A stretch of 64,000 nt of DNA. Origin: Leadbetterella sp. Its GTDB lineage: Bacteria; Bacteroidota; Bacteroidia; Cytophagales; Spirosomataceae. A program made the position numbers and the translations under genes. Shown one piece after another: positions 55,511 through 64,000 of the stretch (within the stretch, counting starts at the first letter, position 1; each line of letters opens with the position of its first letter). Location: NCBI GenBank assembly GCA_019638185.1, contig JAHBUH010000025.1, positions 1 to 64,000 of the forward strand, given 5' to 3'. The notes below the pieces were generated by a model. The model was given only the letters and a program-made list of their open reading frames with translations, searched no databases and was not told the DNA's origin.

Positions 55511-56482
55511 TTATTGGCCTCTCGTAATTCTGATAGTAATGGTTCCGGATGACCGGCTGGGCGGGGTTCCCTCCGCCTGCAGCGTAGATTTCAGTTTGGA
55601 ACGGATCTGTTCCCGGTAGTAGCTCACCACGGACGGGCTCAGGGAAGTAGGCCGGTTTTTGATATTGATCACATCACCGAAATCATTGATGACCACATCA
55701 AATACGATGGTCCCGGTTTCACTGGAATTGTCCTTATTGATATTCAGGTTACCCCTGTTTTTCCAGCCTGAAATGCTCACTGAGGTCCCGCTGCCGCCGG
55801 CACCGCCGGGGCCCGGGCCGCCTTTACCGGGATTACCGTACAGGCTCTTTCCGTCAGGAGTGCCGCGGGGGTCGCCCTTGTCGCCCACTTCACCCGGCTT
55901 GCCGTCACCGTTATTATTTCCACCCACGCCGTCACGGGTGCCGGTGGTTCCGTTTGATCCGTTAGCACCGCCTGATCCTGAAGATTTCTTCATGATGGAG
56001 CTGTTATCTACGGTACGCTGAGGCTGAGTCGGGGCCGGCGTGGTTTTTTCCGGTACGGCTTTTGAAGTCTCAGCCGCCGGTTTTTCCACCGGCTTGGTCT
56101 TTTCCACCGGCTCTTTCACGGTTACTTTGGTATCTTCATTTGAAGTAAGCACCTTGGCCGGAGCGGCTTTGGTGACGGTCTTCCGGGTTTCCGGCTTGGG
56201 CTTGCTGGGAGTCGGAACCGGCTTTACGTTCGCCTTGGCGCCCGCTTCCGGTTTCACGTCATAGGCATTTTTGGAATCATTGGCCTTATTCATGGTCTGT
56301 AAATCGCCTGATCCCACCAGGTCTACCCCGTAATTAAGATCCACACCGAAGCCTATGTCCTCCTGCGGTGGCTCGTACACGATCTTGATAAAGTACAGCG
56401 TCAGCAGTAACGCGGCATAGATCACAATGCTGTAGGTCCATGCACGGGTCTGAATATTTTTATTTTCTACGTAATTATCCAT
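55511..56482 (-). CDS. TonB/TolA-like energy-transducing protein with collagen-like linker
   Basis: A 323-residue protein. One N-terminal membrane helix (about 13-32, T-Y-S-I-V-I-Y-A-A-L-L-L-T-L-Y-F) is followed by a Lys/Pro/Thr-rich stretch and a glycine-rich, collagen-like region of G-x-y triplets (about 160-235). The C-terminal ~80 residues (V-F-D-V-V-I-N-D-F-G-D-V) resemble a TonB_C/TolA-like domain. It probably spans the periplasm from the inner membrane. It overlaps the CCDC81-HU/SPOR gene by eight bases. The family call is tentative; the collagen-like linker in place of a Pro-rich one is unusual. Confidence 0.65.
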   Translation of the reverse strand: MDNYVENKNIQTRAWTYSIVIYAALLLTLYFIKIVYEPPQEDIGFGVDLNYGVDLVGSGDLQTMNKANDSKNAYDVKPEAGAKANVKPVPTPSKPKPETRKTVTKAAPAKVLTSNEDTKVTVKEPVEKTKPVEKPAAETSKAVPEKTTPAPTQPQRTVDNSSIMKKSSGSGGANGSNGTTGTRDGVGGNNNGDGKPGEVGDKGDPRGTPDGKSLYGNPGKGGPGPGGAGGSGTSVSISGWKNRGNLNINKDNSSETGTIVFDVVINDFGDVINIKNRPTSLSPSVVSYYREQIRSKLKSTLQAEGTPPSRSSGTITIRITRGQ

Positions 56483-57434
56483 TGTTCTTTTTTCTTTCGT
56501 AAATGGGCGTATCGTCTATTAACCGCTCCACCTCTTTCACATAGCGGACGGCCTGCTCTTCCGTTTCTGCCACCAGGTAAACCTTAAACAGCGGACCATG
56601 CGGGCGTATTTTAGCCGAATACCCTTTTTCTGACAGGAAAGCCACTATTTTATCGGCATCTTTTGATCTTTTATAAATCCCTATTCTCACTATATGTTCT
56701 TCGCCGGAAGGCTCCGTAACCTGGGGCGACGGAGCCGGTTCACTGTAGAGCGTATCCACAGTCACTTCTTCCCGCTGCTCAAAATCAGGCTCCGCCGGCT
56801 TATCTTTGACATTTTCCCGGAGCGAAGGTTTAAAAAATACCATATAAACCAGTGCCGCGGTCAGCAGCACCAGGGGTAAAGTGAAGATCAGGTACTTCAA
56901 TGCCCGGTTACCCTCACGTGATCTCTCCTCCTGAAGTCCTTCTTCCGGATCTTCTTCATCCGGCTCTTCCTCTGAATAGACCGCTGTATTTACGACAGGC
57001 GGAACATCTTCACGGATGGCATCCTGAAGGCCGGGTGCAGGTGCGACAGGCTCACTGCTCAAGCCGGCCGAAGGCTGAAAAGGCAGGAACTGGAAGGCTT
57101 CATGCGGGCTTTCCCGGAGAAGGATCCCGAAGCCGTCCCAGTAGTACCGGTTATAGACACTGAGCTGCTCATTTACGGTATCCAGGAAAGTAAAGTACTG
57201 TTCCTGCACTTCCGTATCGGTAATGTTCATCCTTTCCTTAAATACCTGGAGGATTTCCACGTCATAATCGTTCCGGAGGTGGGGATTGAACCGGATCTTC
57301 CTTTCGGGAGGCACAATCTCACCGTTCCGGTCAAAGTAGGGTTTGGAATATTCAGCCACGAATGCCCCGATCCCCGGAAGCATCACAAAATCATGAGAAA
57401 GAATGTAATCCCTAATTTCTGACTGAATATTCAT
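56475..57434 (-). CDS. CCDC81-HU and SPOR domain membrane protein
   Basis: A 319-residue protein. The N-terminal CCDC81-HU-like domain (about 1-110) has I-R-D-Y-I-L-S-H-D-F-V-M-L-P-G-I-G-A-F-V and the R-K-I-R-F-N-P-H-L-R-N-D pattern. An acidic stretch and a single membrane helix follow (about 178-198, L-K-Y-L-I-F-T-L-P-L-V-L-L-T-A-A). The C-terminal SPOR domain (about 240-315) has I-V-R-I-G-I-Y-K-R-S-K-D-A-D-K-I and would bind denuded peptidoglycan at division sites. It thus links a cytoplasmic HU-like domain with the cell wall. It lies in an envelope gene row. Confidence 0.85.
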   Translation of the reverse strand: MNIQSEIRDYILSHDFVMLPGIGAFVAEYSKPYFDRNGEIVPPERKIRFNPHLRNDYDVEILQVFKERMNITDTEVQEQYFTFLDTVNEQLSVYNRYYWDGFGILLRESPHEAFQFLPFQPSAGLSSEPVAPAPGLQDAIREDVPPVVNTAVYSEEEPDEEDPEEGLQEERSREGNRALKYLIFTLPLVLLTAALVYMVFFKPSLRENVKDKPAEPDFEQREEVTVDTLYSEPAPSPQVTEPSGEEHIVRIGIYKRSKDADKIVAFLSEKGYSAKIRPHGPLFKVYLVAETEEQAVRYVKEVERLIDDTPIYERKKNNG

Positions 57435-57438
57435 CTTT

Positions 57439-59154
57439 TTACAAAGCTATGTTTATACCCGCCAGGAAGTTCAGTCCCAGCTGCGGATAGTTATAATACC
57501 GCTGATAATTCTTACCCAGGATATTGTTCAGTTTCACAAAAGCCGCGAAATGATCCGTAAACAGGTAAGTAAATTCGGCATTCAGATCCATGATATCTTT
57601 CAGCTTCACTACCGGCTGGTTAGGATTGTATTCCCCGCTTATGGAGCCCGTCTGCCTGGCAAATATACCGCCAATATAGTAAAAATCCACGGACGAAACC
57701 AATCTGTCCGTAAGAGTTATGGTATTTCCCAACCGTGCGGTTACTGCAGGGCGGTGCAAAGGTTTCTCAAAACTGCCTTTTTCGTAGTAGTTATAATCTA
57801 CTTTAAGCACGGGTTTCCAGACTTCATAGCCGGAATAACCCACCTCCAGGGAGCCGTTTATGAAATCCGTTTGCTGCTCATCATAGACTACATCAAACTT
57901 AGTCACATACAGGGGTTTACCGGTCGGTGAAAAAGTGGAGCCGTCATACTGGTCAAAATAATACAGATCCTGGTATTTTCCGTACGAAGCCTTCAGGTTA
58001 AAGCTCACCCCGGAAAACAGGTCGCCCCGGGCGCCCACAAAGAAATCCCGGTTTTTATAGGTGTTCTGAATGGATAGCTGCTCTTTGAGCCAGGGGTTTT
58101 CATTCAGGAGTGAACGCATGGTATTCCTCACGATATCACCGTCTGTTCCTGCAAAGAAGTACACCAGGGAAGGCGTCTTATAGGTCAGCATGGCGGTAGG
58201 ATATCCTTTGGTGGTATTGGCATTGATATAAGGATCCGACTGGCTGACGGCTTTAAAGCCTATGCGGGCTGAAAAGCTGCCGAAGTCAAAGTTAAAGGCG
58301 GGCTCTATGCGGAACAGGTTCCTCTTGCGCGACGGGTTTTCGGCCTGGCTGTCTGACATCTGGGTATAGTAGGCTTCGGCATTGACCACCGCTTTGATCT
58401 TATCTTCATAGATGGGGAAGAAAGTATTCAGCTGGGTGCCCCAGTCCAGCTCAGAGGCCGAATAGAAGTCGTTCAGGGCATAAATACCGGTAGAAAGCTT
58501 GTAGTCGATCTTGGGCTTGGGCCGGGTATTTTCCAGGGTAGCGGCAAAACTATACAGGTTCAGGCGCTGGCGCAGGTCGGTCCGGGTATATTCCAGGTTA
58601 GCGGTGGTATCATAACCGTAAAAATGGTAGCCGCGGTTCTCATAGCCGGCATTCAGCTTTACCTCGTAGGTGTTCTGATGGTATTTGCCGTCCACGCCTA
58701 TTTTAGTCAGGGCCTGGCCGGATAAACGCCCGTCTACCGGGCCTTTTTGGGTGGAGTTATGCAGGGCGGAAAAACCGTACACAAACTTCTGGTCCTGGGT
58801 AGAATTAAGAAACAGCTCGCCAAAGATCCGGCCGTAGTTTCCCGCTCCCAGCTTCAGGTAGTTATCAAAACCCAGCATATCTTCTTTCTGCTTCGACTTA
58901 TCCATGGGCTGGATAACGTTAGGATTAAATTCCACCTCTTCTATGCCGGTGGGTTTACGGTCAAAAAACGAATAGTTCATCTTTTTTTCCGTAACCTGCG
59001 CTTTGGACTGCGGGATCTTTTCGGTCAGCTTGGTAGCCTTAGGCACGCTTACTTCCCGCTCCTTGGTAATATTAATTTCCTCGTTAACTACTTTCTTCTG
59101 TGCCACGGCAACACACGCTGCTGCCAGGAAAGCGATTGTCAGGGTATATTTCAT
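57439..59154 (-). CDS. Outer-membrane beta-barrel protein
   Basis: A 571-residue protein with a signal peptide (K-Y-T-L-T-I-A-F-L-A-A-A-C-V-A-V-A-Q). A charged N-terminal segment (about 20-80) precedes a long run of amphipathic beta strands with aromatic girdles (F-V-Y-G-F-S-A-L-H-N-S-T, V-K-L-N-A-G-Y-E-N-R-G-Y-H-F-Y-G). It ends G-L-N-F-L-A-G-I-N-I-A-L. It looks like a TonB-receptor-like barrel without a plug domain. It lies four bases from the SPOR gene and eight from the TPR gene, so it is part of the same envelope operon. Its ligand is unknown. Confidence 0.75.
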   Translation of the reverse strand: MKYTLTIAFLAAACVAVAQKKVVNEEINITKEREVSVPKATKLTEKIPQSKAQVTEKKMNYSFFDRKPTGIEEVEFNPNVIQPMDKSKQKEDMLGFDNYLKLGAGNYGRIFGELFLNSTQDQKFVYGFSALHNSTQKGPVDGRLSGQALTKIGVDGKYHQNTYEVKLNAGYENRGYHFYGYDTTANLEYTRTDLRQRLNLYSFAATLENTRPKPKIDYKLSTGIYALNDFYSASELDWGTQLNTFFPIYEDKIKAVVNAEAYYTQMSDSQAENPSRKRNLFRIEPAFNFDFGSFSARIGFKAVSQSDPYINANTTKGYPTAMLTYKTPSLVYFFAGTDGDIVRNTMRSLLNENPWLKEQLSIQNTYKNRDFFVGARGDLFSGVSFNLKASYGKYQDLYYFDQYDGSTFSPTGKPLYVTKFDVVYDEQQTDFINGSLEVGYSGYEVWKPVLKVDYNYYEKGSFEKPLHRPAVTARLGNTITLTDRLVSSVDFYYIGGIFARQTGSISGEYNPNQPVVKLKDIMDLNAEFTYLFTDHFAAFVKLNNILGKNYQRYYNYPQLGLNFLAGINIAL

Positions 59155-59162
59155 CGGTGAGC

Positions 59163-62150
59163 TTATTTGATCGAATTTAATTTTTGTTTGGCCAGGGCCA
59201 CGGTTTCTTTGTTCTCCGAGTTCTCAATAATGGAGTTCAGCGTGGCTTTGGCCATGAAACTATCGTTTTTGCCGATGTAGTTATCTGCAATCAGCAAAAA
59301 GGCGTTTTCATACCACAGCAGGTAGTCGGAAAAGTCATTGGCCAGCTCCTGCATAGTTTTTATGGAGGCATCGTATTCTTTCTGCTTATACTGGATCTCT
59401 CCTACCCGGTATTTGGCTTCTGCCGCTGACTCGTCTTTGGCCAGCCCGATGGTTTTCTGAAACTGGGCTTTGGCGCCGGCAAAATCCGATTTGCCCATGA
59501 GCGCCTTGCCCCGGAACAGCTCGGCGCGGTTCACCGCACCGGCCACTACGTTTCCGCCGGTGGCCAGGATCTTATCGGCCATTTCAATGGTCTTATCGAA
59601 ATTGTTTTTAGCAAAATACGACCGCATCAGGCCTTCATACGCCACCACGGTCTCCCGCTGGTCAGAAGTGCTGGAAGTCACCTGCTGGTAGTTCTGAATG
59701 GCCTCATCGTAGCGCTTCATTTCATAATAAATACCGGCTGAACGCATGGCGGCCTGGGCCAGGAACTCCAGTTGGTTACCACTCACGATCTCCTGGTAGT
59801 ATTTCAGGGCCTCAGGCTTGTTTTTAAGGGCCAGGTAAGACTCGCCCAGCAGGTAATTGGCTTCCGGAATGAGTACTGAACCGGGGTACTGGCTAATGAA
59901 GCGGGTGAAGGCAGATATGGCTTTGTCGTAACTTTCGGCAAAGTAAAGGTCTTTCGCCGTTTCAAACTGCAGCCCCTGCACGGAAGAGCCTTCCGGGTTA
60001 TTGCGCTTGTACTGCTCGGCGATCTCGAAGAATTCTTCGGAGCGGTTGGCCTGGCTCAATGCCTCCCGGATGCCCAGGAAAGCCTCTGAAGCATATTTAG
60101 ATTTTCCGAATTTATCCAGAATTAACTTAAAATCCGCAATAGACCGATCATAATTTTCAATATTATTAAACGCGATCCCTCTCCGGAGAAGCACCTGGGG
60201 TACCAGCTCGGAGGTAGGTTTTTTCTTCAACAGATCCGTGAAGACGCCGATAGCGGCCTGGTAATTGCCGCTTTCCATGGCCAGATTCCCGTTCTGGAAC
60301 AGCACATCATCAATGAGCCGGGAGTTAGCAAATGAGCGGGTAAACTGGTCAAAGGCACCCTTGGCCTCGGACTCCCGTCCCAGGTATTTCAGCGCCATCC
60401 CCTTCTGGTAGAGGGCGTAATCTTTGCCTGACTTATTGTTGCGGTAGGCATCATCATACGTATTCAGGGCCTGGGTAAAGTTTTTGGCCATGAGGTAGCA
60501 GTCGCCTATCCGCAGGTTAGCGTCATCCAGGCTGGTGGCCAGGGAAGCCTCGCCCCGGGCTCCCGAGCGGAAGTCCTGGAATAAACGCAGCGCATCCGTA
60601 TATTTTTCCCGGTTAAAATTAATGTAACCCAGGCTGTACTGGCTTTTCAGGCGGGCTATGCGGTCAGAAGAGGTCAGCAGCTCGCGGTAGAGGTTTTCGG
60701 CTTCCGGCTTATCCAGCTGAAACAGGGCTTCCGCCTTCCACAGGCGGGCCTGGGTGGCCAGCTCCGTATTCAGTGGCTTACGCAGGGATTTATCAAAGTA
60801 CCCGATAGCCGACTCCAGCTTTTCCGAGTTAAATTCGGCCACCCCCTGGTTATAGGCCAGTTTCTGGTAGGCTTCGTCTATTTTAGGCGTGGTTCTCTTC
60901 AGGCCTTCAATGTAGCTGATGGCCGATACGTAATTACTGGTCTCGAAGAGGATCTCGCTGAGCAGCTCGTTCGTTTCGTCCACGTATTTTCCATCGGGAT
61001 AGTCTTTAACGTAGTTTTGGAGGTCTACAATGGCCTGCTGGTTACTCCCTTTCTCCACCAGTACTTTCACGTAGTTATAGGTGGCTTCTTCCTTAATGGA
61101 TTTATCAAAATTCGCTTTGCGTGCAGCATCAAAGGCCACCATGGCCGAGTTCAGGTCGCCCTGGCGCAGGGCACAGATACCCAGGTAGTAGGCGGCCTGC
61201 TGGCCCAGCTCGTCGTTAGCGCCGGCCACGGTTTTAAACAGGGCAGCCGCGTTATCAAATTTCCCGATCTTATAGAGGCTGAAAGCATGCCGGAAGGTTA
61301 CCTGGGGTGAGGTTTTGGCTTTTTTCAGAGCCTTGTGCTTGTCGTAATACAGGGCTGCTTTTTCAAAGTTATTGTTAAAATAGCTCACTTCTCCAGCCAG
61401 CAGGGCCAGGTCATCGTATTTCCGGCCATCGGGTCGGGCAATCACCGGTTCGGCGTAAGCCATCAGCTCGTCGTATTTTTTCTGCTTGTACAGGATCTGC
61501 CCTATCCAGTTCGGCACTTCCTGGCGGTAGGCCGGTGCATTTTCCACCCGGCGGAGGTCCGTCAGGGCCAGGTCATAGTTCCCGTTCCGGAAATTGATCA
61601 CGGCAGCGTAATAAGCGGCATCCACGGCATGGTCAATCACCGTACCTTTCACATAATCAAACTGTTTCAGCGCGTTATTAAAGTCGCCCAGCTGGTAATA
61701 CGCCAACCCCAGCTGATACCGGATCTGGTAGGTATCCAAGTTATCGGCCCGGTTTTCCAGTGATTTCTCGTAGTAGCGGATGGCATCCTTGTATTCGCCC
61801 CGCTCAAAATAGCGGTCAGCCAGGTCAGAGAAAATGATCTTGGCCTTGGGGTGGTCACCGTGATTAAGCACAAAGCGCTCCACCTCGATATCGGCATCCA
61901 GCGCCTTACTGTACAGCGATGACATGGCTGAATAGTACTCGGCATTAGCCAGGTTAAATTTGTTAGGGTTAAGACTTTTGGCAGAAAGCGATATGTAATT
62001 CTGGAATTCTTTCCGGGCTGAACTGTAGGCTTTCTTTCCAAAAAGCTCCACACCGTTATTATAATGTGACTCTATGGAAGAGTAACTCAGGGTGTTCTGC
62101 GAAAAGGCTCCAAAACAGGACAGCACGAGAGCCAGTGTTTTGAATTTCAT
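59163..62150 (-). CDS. Large TPR protein, exported
   Basis: A 995-residue protein from the ATG at 62150, which gives a signal peptide (M-K-F-K-T-L-A-L-V-L-S-C-F-G-A-F-S-Q). About 20 tetratricopeptide units fill the chain (for example A-I-R-Y-Y-E-K-S-L-E-N-R-A-D, A-L-K-Q-F-D-Y-V-K-G and A-L-K-Y-Y-Q-E-I-V). Such periplasmic or outer-membrane TPR scaffolds accompany envelope genes in Bacteroidetes. It is first of the tight minus-strand row that runs to trmB. A TAnnTTTG box (TATTTTTG, 62170-62177 on the minus strand) lies 19 bases upstream. Confidence 0.88.
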   Translation of the reverse strand: MKFKTLALVLSCFGAFSQNTLSYSSIESHYNNGVELFGKKAYSSARKEFQNYISLSAKSLNPNKFNLANAEYYSAMSSLYSKALDADIEVERFVLNHGDHPKAKIIFSDLADRYFERGEYKDAIRYYEKSLENRADNLDTYQIRYQLGLAYYQLGDFNNALKQFDYVKGTVIDHAVDAAYYAAVINFRNGNYDLALTDLRRVENAPAYRQEVPNWIGQILYKQKKYDELMAYAEPVIARPDGRKYDDLALLAGEVSYFNNNFEKAALYYDKHKALKKAKTSPQVTFRHAFSLYKIGKFDNAAALFKTVAGANDELGQQAAYYLGICALRQGDLNSAMVAFDAARKANFDKSIKEEATYNYVKVLVEKGSNQQAIVDLQNYVKDYPDGKYVDETNELLSEILFETSNYVSAISYIEGLKRTTPKIDEAYQKLAYNQGVAEFNSEKLESAIGYFDKSLRKPLNTELATQARLWKAEALFQLDKPEAENLYRELLTSSDRIARLKSQYSLGYINFNREKYTDALRLFQDFRSGARGEASLATSLDDANLRIGDCYLMAKNFTQALNTYDDAYRNNKSGKDYALYQKGMALKYLGRESEAKGAFDQFTRSFANSRLIDDVLFQNGNLAMESGNYQAAIGVFTDLLKKKPTSELVPQVLLRRGIAFNNIENYDRSIADFKLILDKFGKSKYASEAFLGIREALSQANRSEEFFEIAEQYKRNNPEGSSVQGLQFETAKDLYFAESYDKAISAFTRFISQYPGSVLIPEANYLLGESYLALKNKPEALKYYQEIVSGNQLEFLAQAAMRSAGIYYEMKRYDEAIQNYQQVTSSTSDQRETVVAYEGLMRSYFAKNNFDKTIEMADKILATGGNVVAGAVNRAELFRGKALMGKSDFAGAKAQFQKTIGLAKDESAAEAKYRVGEIQYKQKEYDASIKTMQELANDFSDYLLWYENAFLLIADNYIGKNDSFMAKATLNSIIENSENKETVALAKQKLNSIK

Positions 62151-62169
62151 AAGTGACTTGATAATTGGG

Positions 62170-62177
62170 CAAAAATA
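62170..62177 (-). promoter_or_regulatory. -7 box for the TPR/envelope operon
   Basis: TATTTTTG on the minus strand fits TAnnTTTG, 19 bases before the TPR start codon. It supports the start at 62150 over the longer frame. Confidence 0.55.
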
Positions 62178-62231
62178 GGAAATTAATCGAGTAATTTTCC
62201 CCGAAAAAACGTTCAAAACGCATAAAAATTG

Positions 62232-62239
62232 TAGATTTG
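62232..62239 (+). promoter_or_regulatory. -7 box for the M61 peptidase gene
   Basis: TAGATTTG fits TAnnTTTG and lies 23 bases before the start codon at 62263. No clear -33 box. Confidence 0.5.
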
Positions 62240-62262
62240 TATAAATCAAATTTCAAACCTTT

Positions 62263-64000
62263 ATGACGAAATATTTTGTGTTGTCTGCTTTATTGGCCTT
62301 ACCGCTGATGGCCTGTAAAGCATCCGAGCTTCCTAAAATTTTAGCCGGCTACGCCACCACGTATGAAGTGGCCATGCCCGAACCCCACACCCACTTTTTT
62401 GAGATCCGGGTCCGTATAGATGACCCTGAAGTGCTGAAGGCTGATCATGTGGACTTTAAGATGGCTGCCTGGACACCCGGTTCCTACCTCATCCGTGAAT
62501 ACGCCAAAAATATAGAAGGGCTGACCGCCACTGCAGGCGGAAAGGCCCTGAACGCGGTAAAAACCTCCAAAAATACCTGGAAAGTGACCGGGCACCAGGG
62601 ACAGCCCATCACGGTTTTCTACAGGTTGTATGCTTTCGAGATCAGCGTGAGAACCAATTTCCTGGATGCGTCACACGGCTATCTTAACGGTGCGGCCACT
62701 TTCCTGTATGTTCCGCAGCTGATGAATAAAAAATCACTGGTAAAGATCGTTCCGCACGCCAGCTTCGAAAAAGTGTCTGTAGCCCTGCCCGAAGTCAGTA
62801 AAAACGCTTTTGAAGCAGAAAATTACGACCTGCTTGTAGACAGCCCCTTCGAGATCGGAAATCATGAGCTCCTGGAGTTTGAGGCCCTGGGCGTGAAGCA
62901 CCGGATAGCTAATTACTCCATGGAACCGCTCAGGTATGACCGGGCTAAGCTGATCGAAGATTATAAAAAGGTGGTGACAGGAAGCCATAACGTGATGGGT
63001 GGTAAGCACCCCTGCAAGGATTACCTGTTCATTATCCATCACCTGGCGGCCGGTGGCGGCGGACTGGAACACCTGAATTCCACTACCTGCCAGACCTCGC
63101 CCCGGGTATACCAGGACCCGGCCCGTTATGAGAGTTTCCTCGGCCTGCTGGCCCACGAGTATTTCCACCTGTGGAATGTGAAGCGGCTGCGGCCCGTGGC
63201 CCTGGGGCCGTTTGACTATGAAAGCGAGAATTACACCCACATGCTCTGGGTTTCGGAAGGATTTACGAATTATTACCAGAGCGATATCCTGAGAAGAGCC
63301 GGGCTGATCGATGTAAACCGTATGCTGGCGCTGCTGGCCGGGAATATCGGTACGGTGGAGAACCAGTACGGCAATAAAGTGCAGTCGGCAGCCGAATCTT
63401 CCTGGGATGCCTGGATCAAGTTTTACCGGCCCAATGAGAACGCCCAGAATTCCACGATATCGTATTACAACAAAGGCGGTATCCTGGCCAATGTGCTGGA
63501 TATGATCATCATAGGCAATACCAAAGGCGAGAAATCACTGGACAATGTGCTGCAAAACCTGTATAACGACCTCTACCTGAAGAAGGATATCGGCTTTACC
63601 GACGAGCAGTTTTTTGCGGAATGTTCCAAAGTGGCGGGCGAAAACCTGACAGAGTTCTTCCGGAAGTATGTGTTCGGCACGGAGACCCTGGATTACGCCC
63701 GGTATTTTGCGATGGTGGATACAGACTCCGATATCCGTTTAGCGAACCCCAATACGCCGTATTTTGGCGCTGTGGCCCGGACCGGAAAGGTAACCCGCGT
63801 GGATTACGGCACAGGAGCCTACCAGGACGGCATCAATGTAAACGATGAAATACTGGAAACCGACGGGAGGCCGTTCACCAGCGTGGAAGCCATTACAGCC
63901 GGCAAGAAGGTGGGTGATGTAGCGAAAGTAACGGTTCTGAGAAACGGGGTGCAGCTGACCTATGACATCAGGCTTTTACAGGATCCGCGCGTACGGGTTA
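62263..64000 (+). CDS. M61-family peptidase lipoprotein (partial, runs off the window)
   Basis: At least 579 codons with no stop before the window end. The N-terminus has a lipobox (L-P-L-M-A-C, Cys18), an M61 beta-sandwich domain, then the gluzincin zinc motif H-E-Y-F-H-L-W-N with the downstream Glu in W-V-S-E-G-F-T-N-Y-Y. A PDZ-like domain with Y-Q-D-G-I-N-V-N-D-E-I begins near residue 520. M61 enzymes are glycyl-type aminopeptidases. It is divergent from the TPR gene. The C-terminal end is outside the window. Confidence 0.93.
   Translation, partial: MTKYFVLSALLALPLMACKASELPKILAGYATTYEVAMPEPHTHFFEIRVRIDDPEVLKADHVDFKMAAWTPGSYLIREYAKNIEGLTATAGGKALNAVKTSKNTWKVTGHQGQPITVFYRLYAFEISVRTNFLDASHGYLNGAATFLYVPQLMNKKSLVKIVPHASFEKVSVALPEVSKNAFEAENYDLLVDSPFEIGNHELLEFEALGVKHRIANYSMEPLRYDRAKLIEDYKKVVTGSHNVMGGKHPCKDYLFIIHHLAAGGGGLEHLNSTTCQTSPRVYQDPARYESFLGLLAHEYFHLWNVKRLRPVALGPFDYESENYTHMLWVSEGFTNYYQSDILRRAGLIDVNRMLALLAGNIGTVENQYGNKVQSAAESSWDAWIKFYRPNENAQNSTISYYNKGGILANVLDMIIIGNTKGEKSLDNVLQNLYNDLYLKKDIGFTDEQFFAECSKVAGENLTEFFRKYVFGTETLDYARYFAMVDTDSDIRLANPNTPYFGAVARTGKVTRVDYGTGAYQDGINVNDEILETDGRPFTSVEAITAGKKVGDVAKVTVLRNGVQLTYDIRLLQDPRVRV

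Noticed and set aside
1-64000. CRISPR arrays, tRNA or rRNA genes, insertion sequences
   Set aside because: No regularly spaced direct repeats with unique spacers, no cloverleaf or rRNA sequence and no transposase frame were seen.

Overview
The window looks like a Bacteroidetes (Bacteroidota) chromosome, most likely of the Cytophagales type. Pointers are a T9SS-type C-terminal sorting domain, a type III glutamine synthetase, a large TonB-dependent receptor, a CCDC81-HU/SPOR protein, ribosomal protein S16 with an Ala/Glu-rich tail, and several promoters of the form TTG-N19/20-TAnnTTTG. Most of it is ordinary, moderately GC-rich core genome. Two stretches are visibly AT-richer: 1-2800 (FRG-domain protein plus P-loop ATPase) and about 47600-51300 (sugar-catabolism cassette and a small XRE regulator). 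I see no rRNA, tRNA, CRISPR array, transposase or integrase.

Layout. 31-2513 (-): two-gene FRG/ATPase module of unknown function, a plausible defence system. 2800-4728 (-): hemW and a methyltransferase. 4863-10555 (+): a complete tripartite RND efflux operon, followed by a small lipoprotein. 11326-15708: metH divergent from an Lrp/AsnC regulator. 15866-19957 (+): a probable metal-handling cluster (HYC_CC_PP-like protein, TonB receptor, HMA-domain periplasmic protein, OsmC protein, Lys/Cys-rich secreted protein) with notable palindromes between genes. 20177-20334: a 54-bp tandem repeat at the 3' end of pxpB. 20329-24576 (-): overlapping pxpB, a YyaL-like protein and a T9SS cargo. 24615-27994 (+): lipoprotein, ScfR-like and Crp/Fnr-like regulators, DUF2306 membrane protein. 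27999-30467 (-): Nfu, L27, L21, SGNH hydrolase. 30599-32053 (+): leucine-rich-repeat gene broken by one in-frame TAA. 32121-35635: thyA, a lipoprotein and an LtaS-like sulfatase-fold enzyme. 35723-41563 (+): glutamine synthetase III, an acidic protein overlapping rsmE, a DUF4159 protein, and a short alpha-glucan phosphorylase with Thr at the usual PLP-lysine position. 41640-47524 (+): rpsP, rimM, trmD, gyrA, TPR protein. 47623-50243 (+): GntR regulator, DeoC-type aldolase and PfkB kinase, with an 18-bp perfect palindrome lying on the deoC promoter. 50407-53452: XRE regulator, dapD, gap. 53492-62150 (-): trmB, folC, TonB-like protein, CCDC81-HU/SPOR protein, beta-barrel protein and a 995-residue TPR protein, packed like one envelope operon. 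62263-end (+): an M61 peptidase lipoprotein cut by the window edge.

The best candidates for undescribed biology are the FRG/ATPase pair and the GntR-DeoC-PfkB cassette with its operator. Secondary ones are the lysine-less GT35 phosphorylase, the palindromic intergenic structures in the metal cluster, and the 54-bp repeat array. All functional calls come from reading the sequence and family knowledge; no database search was run.
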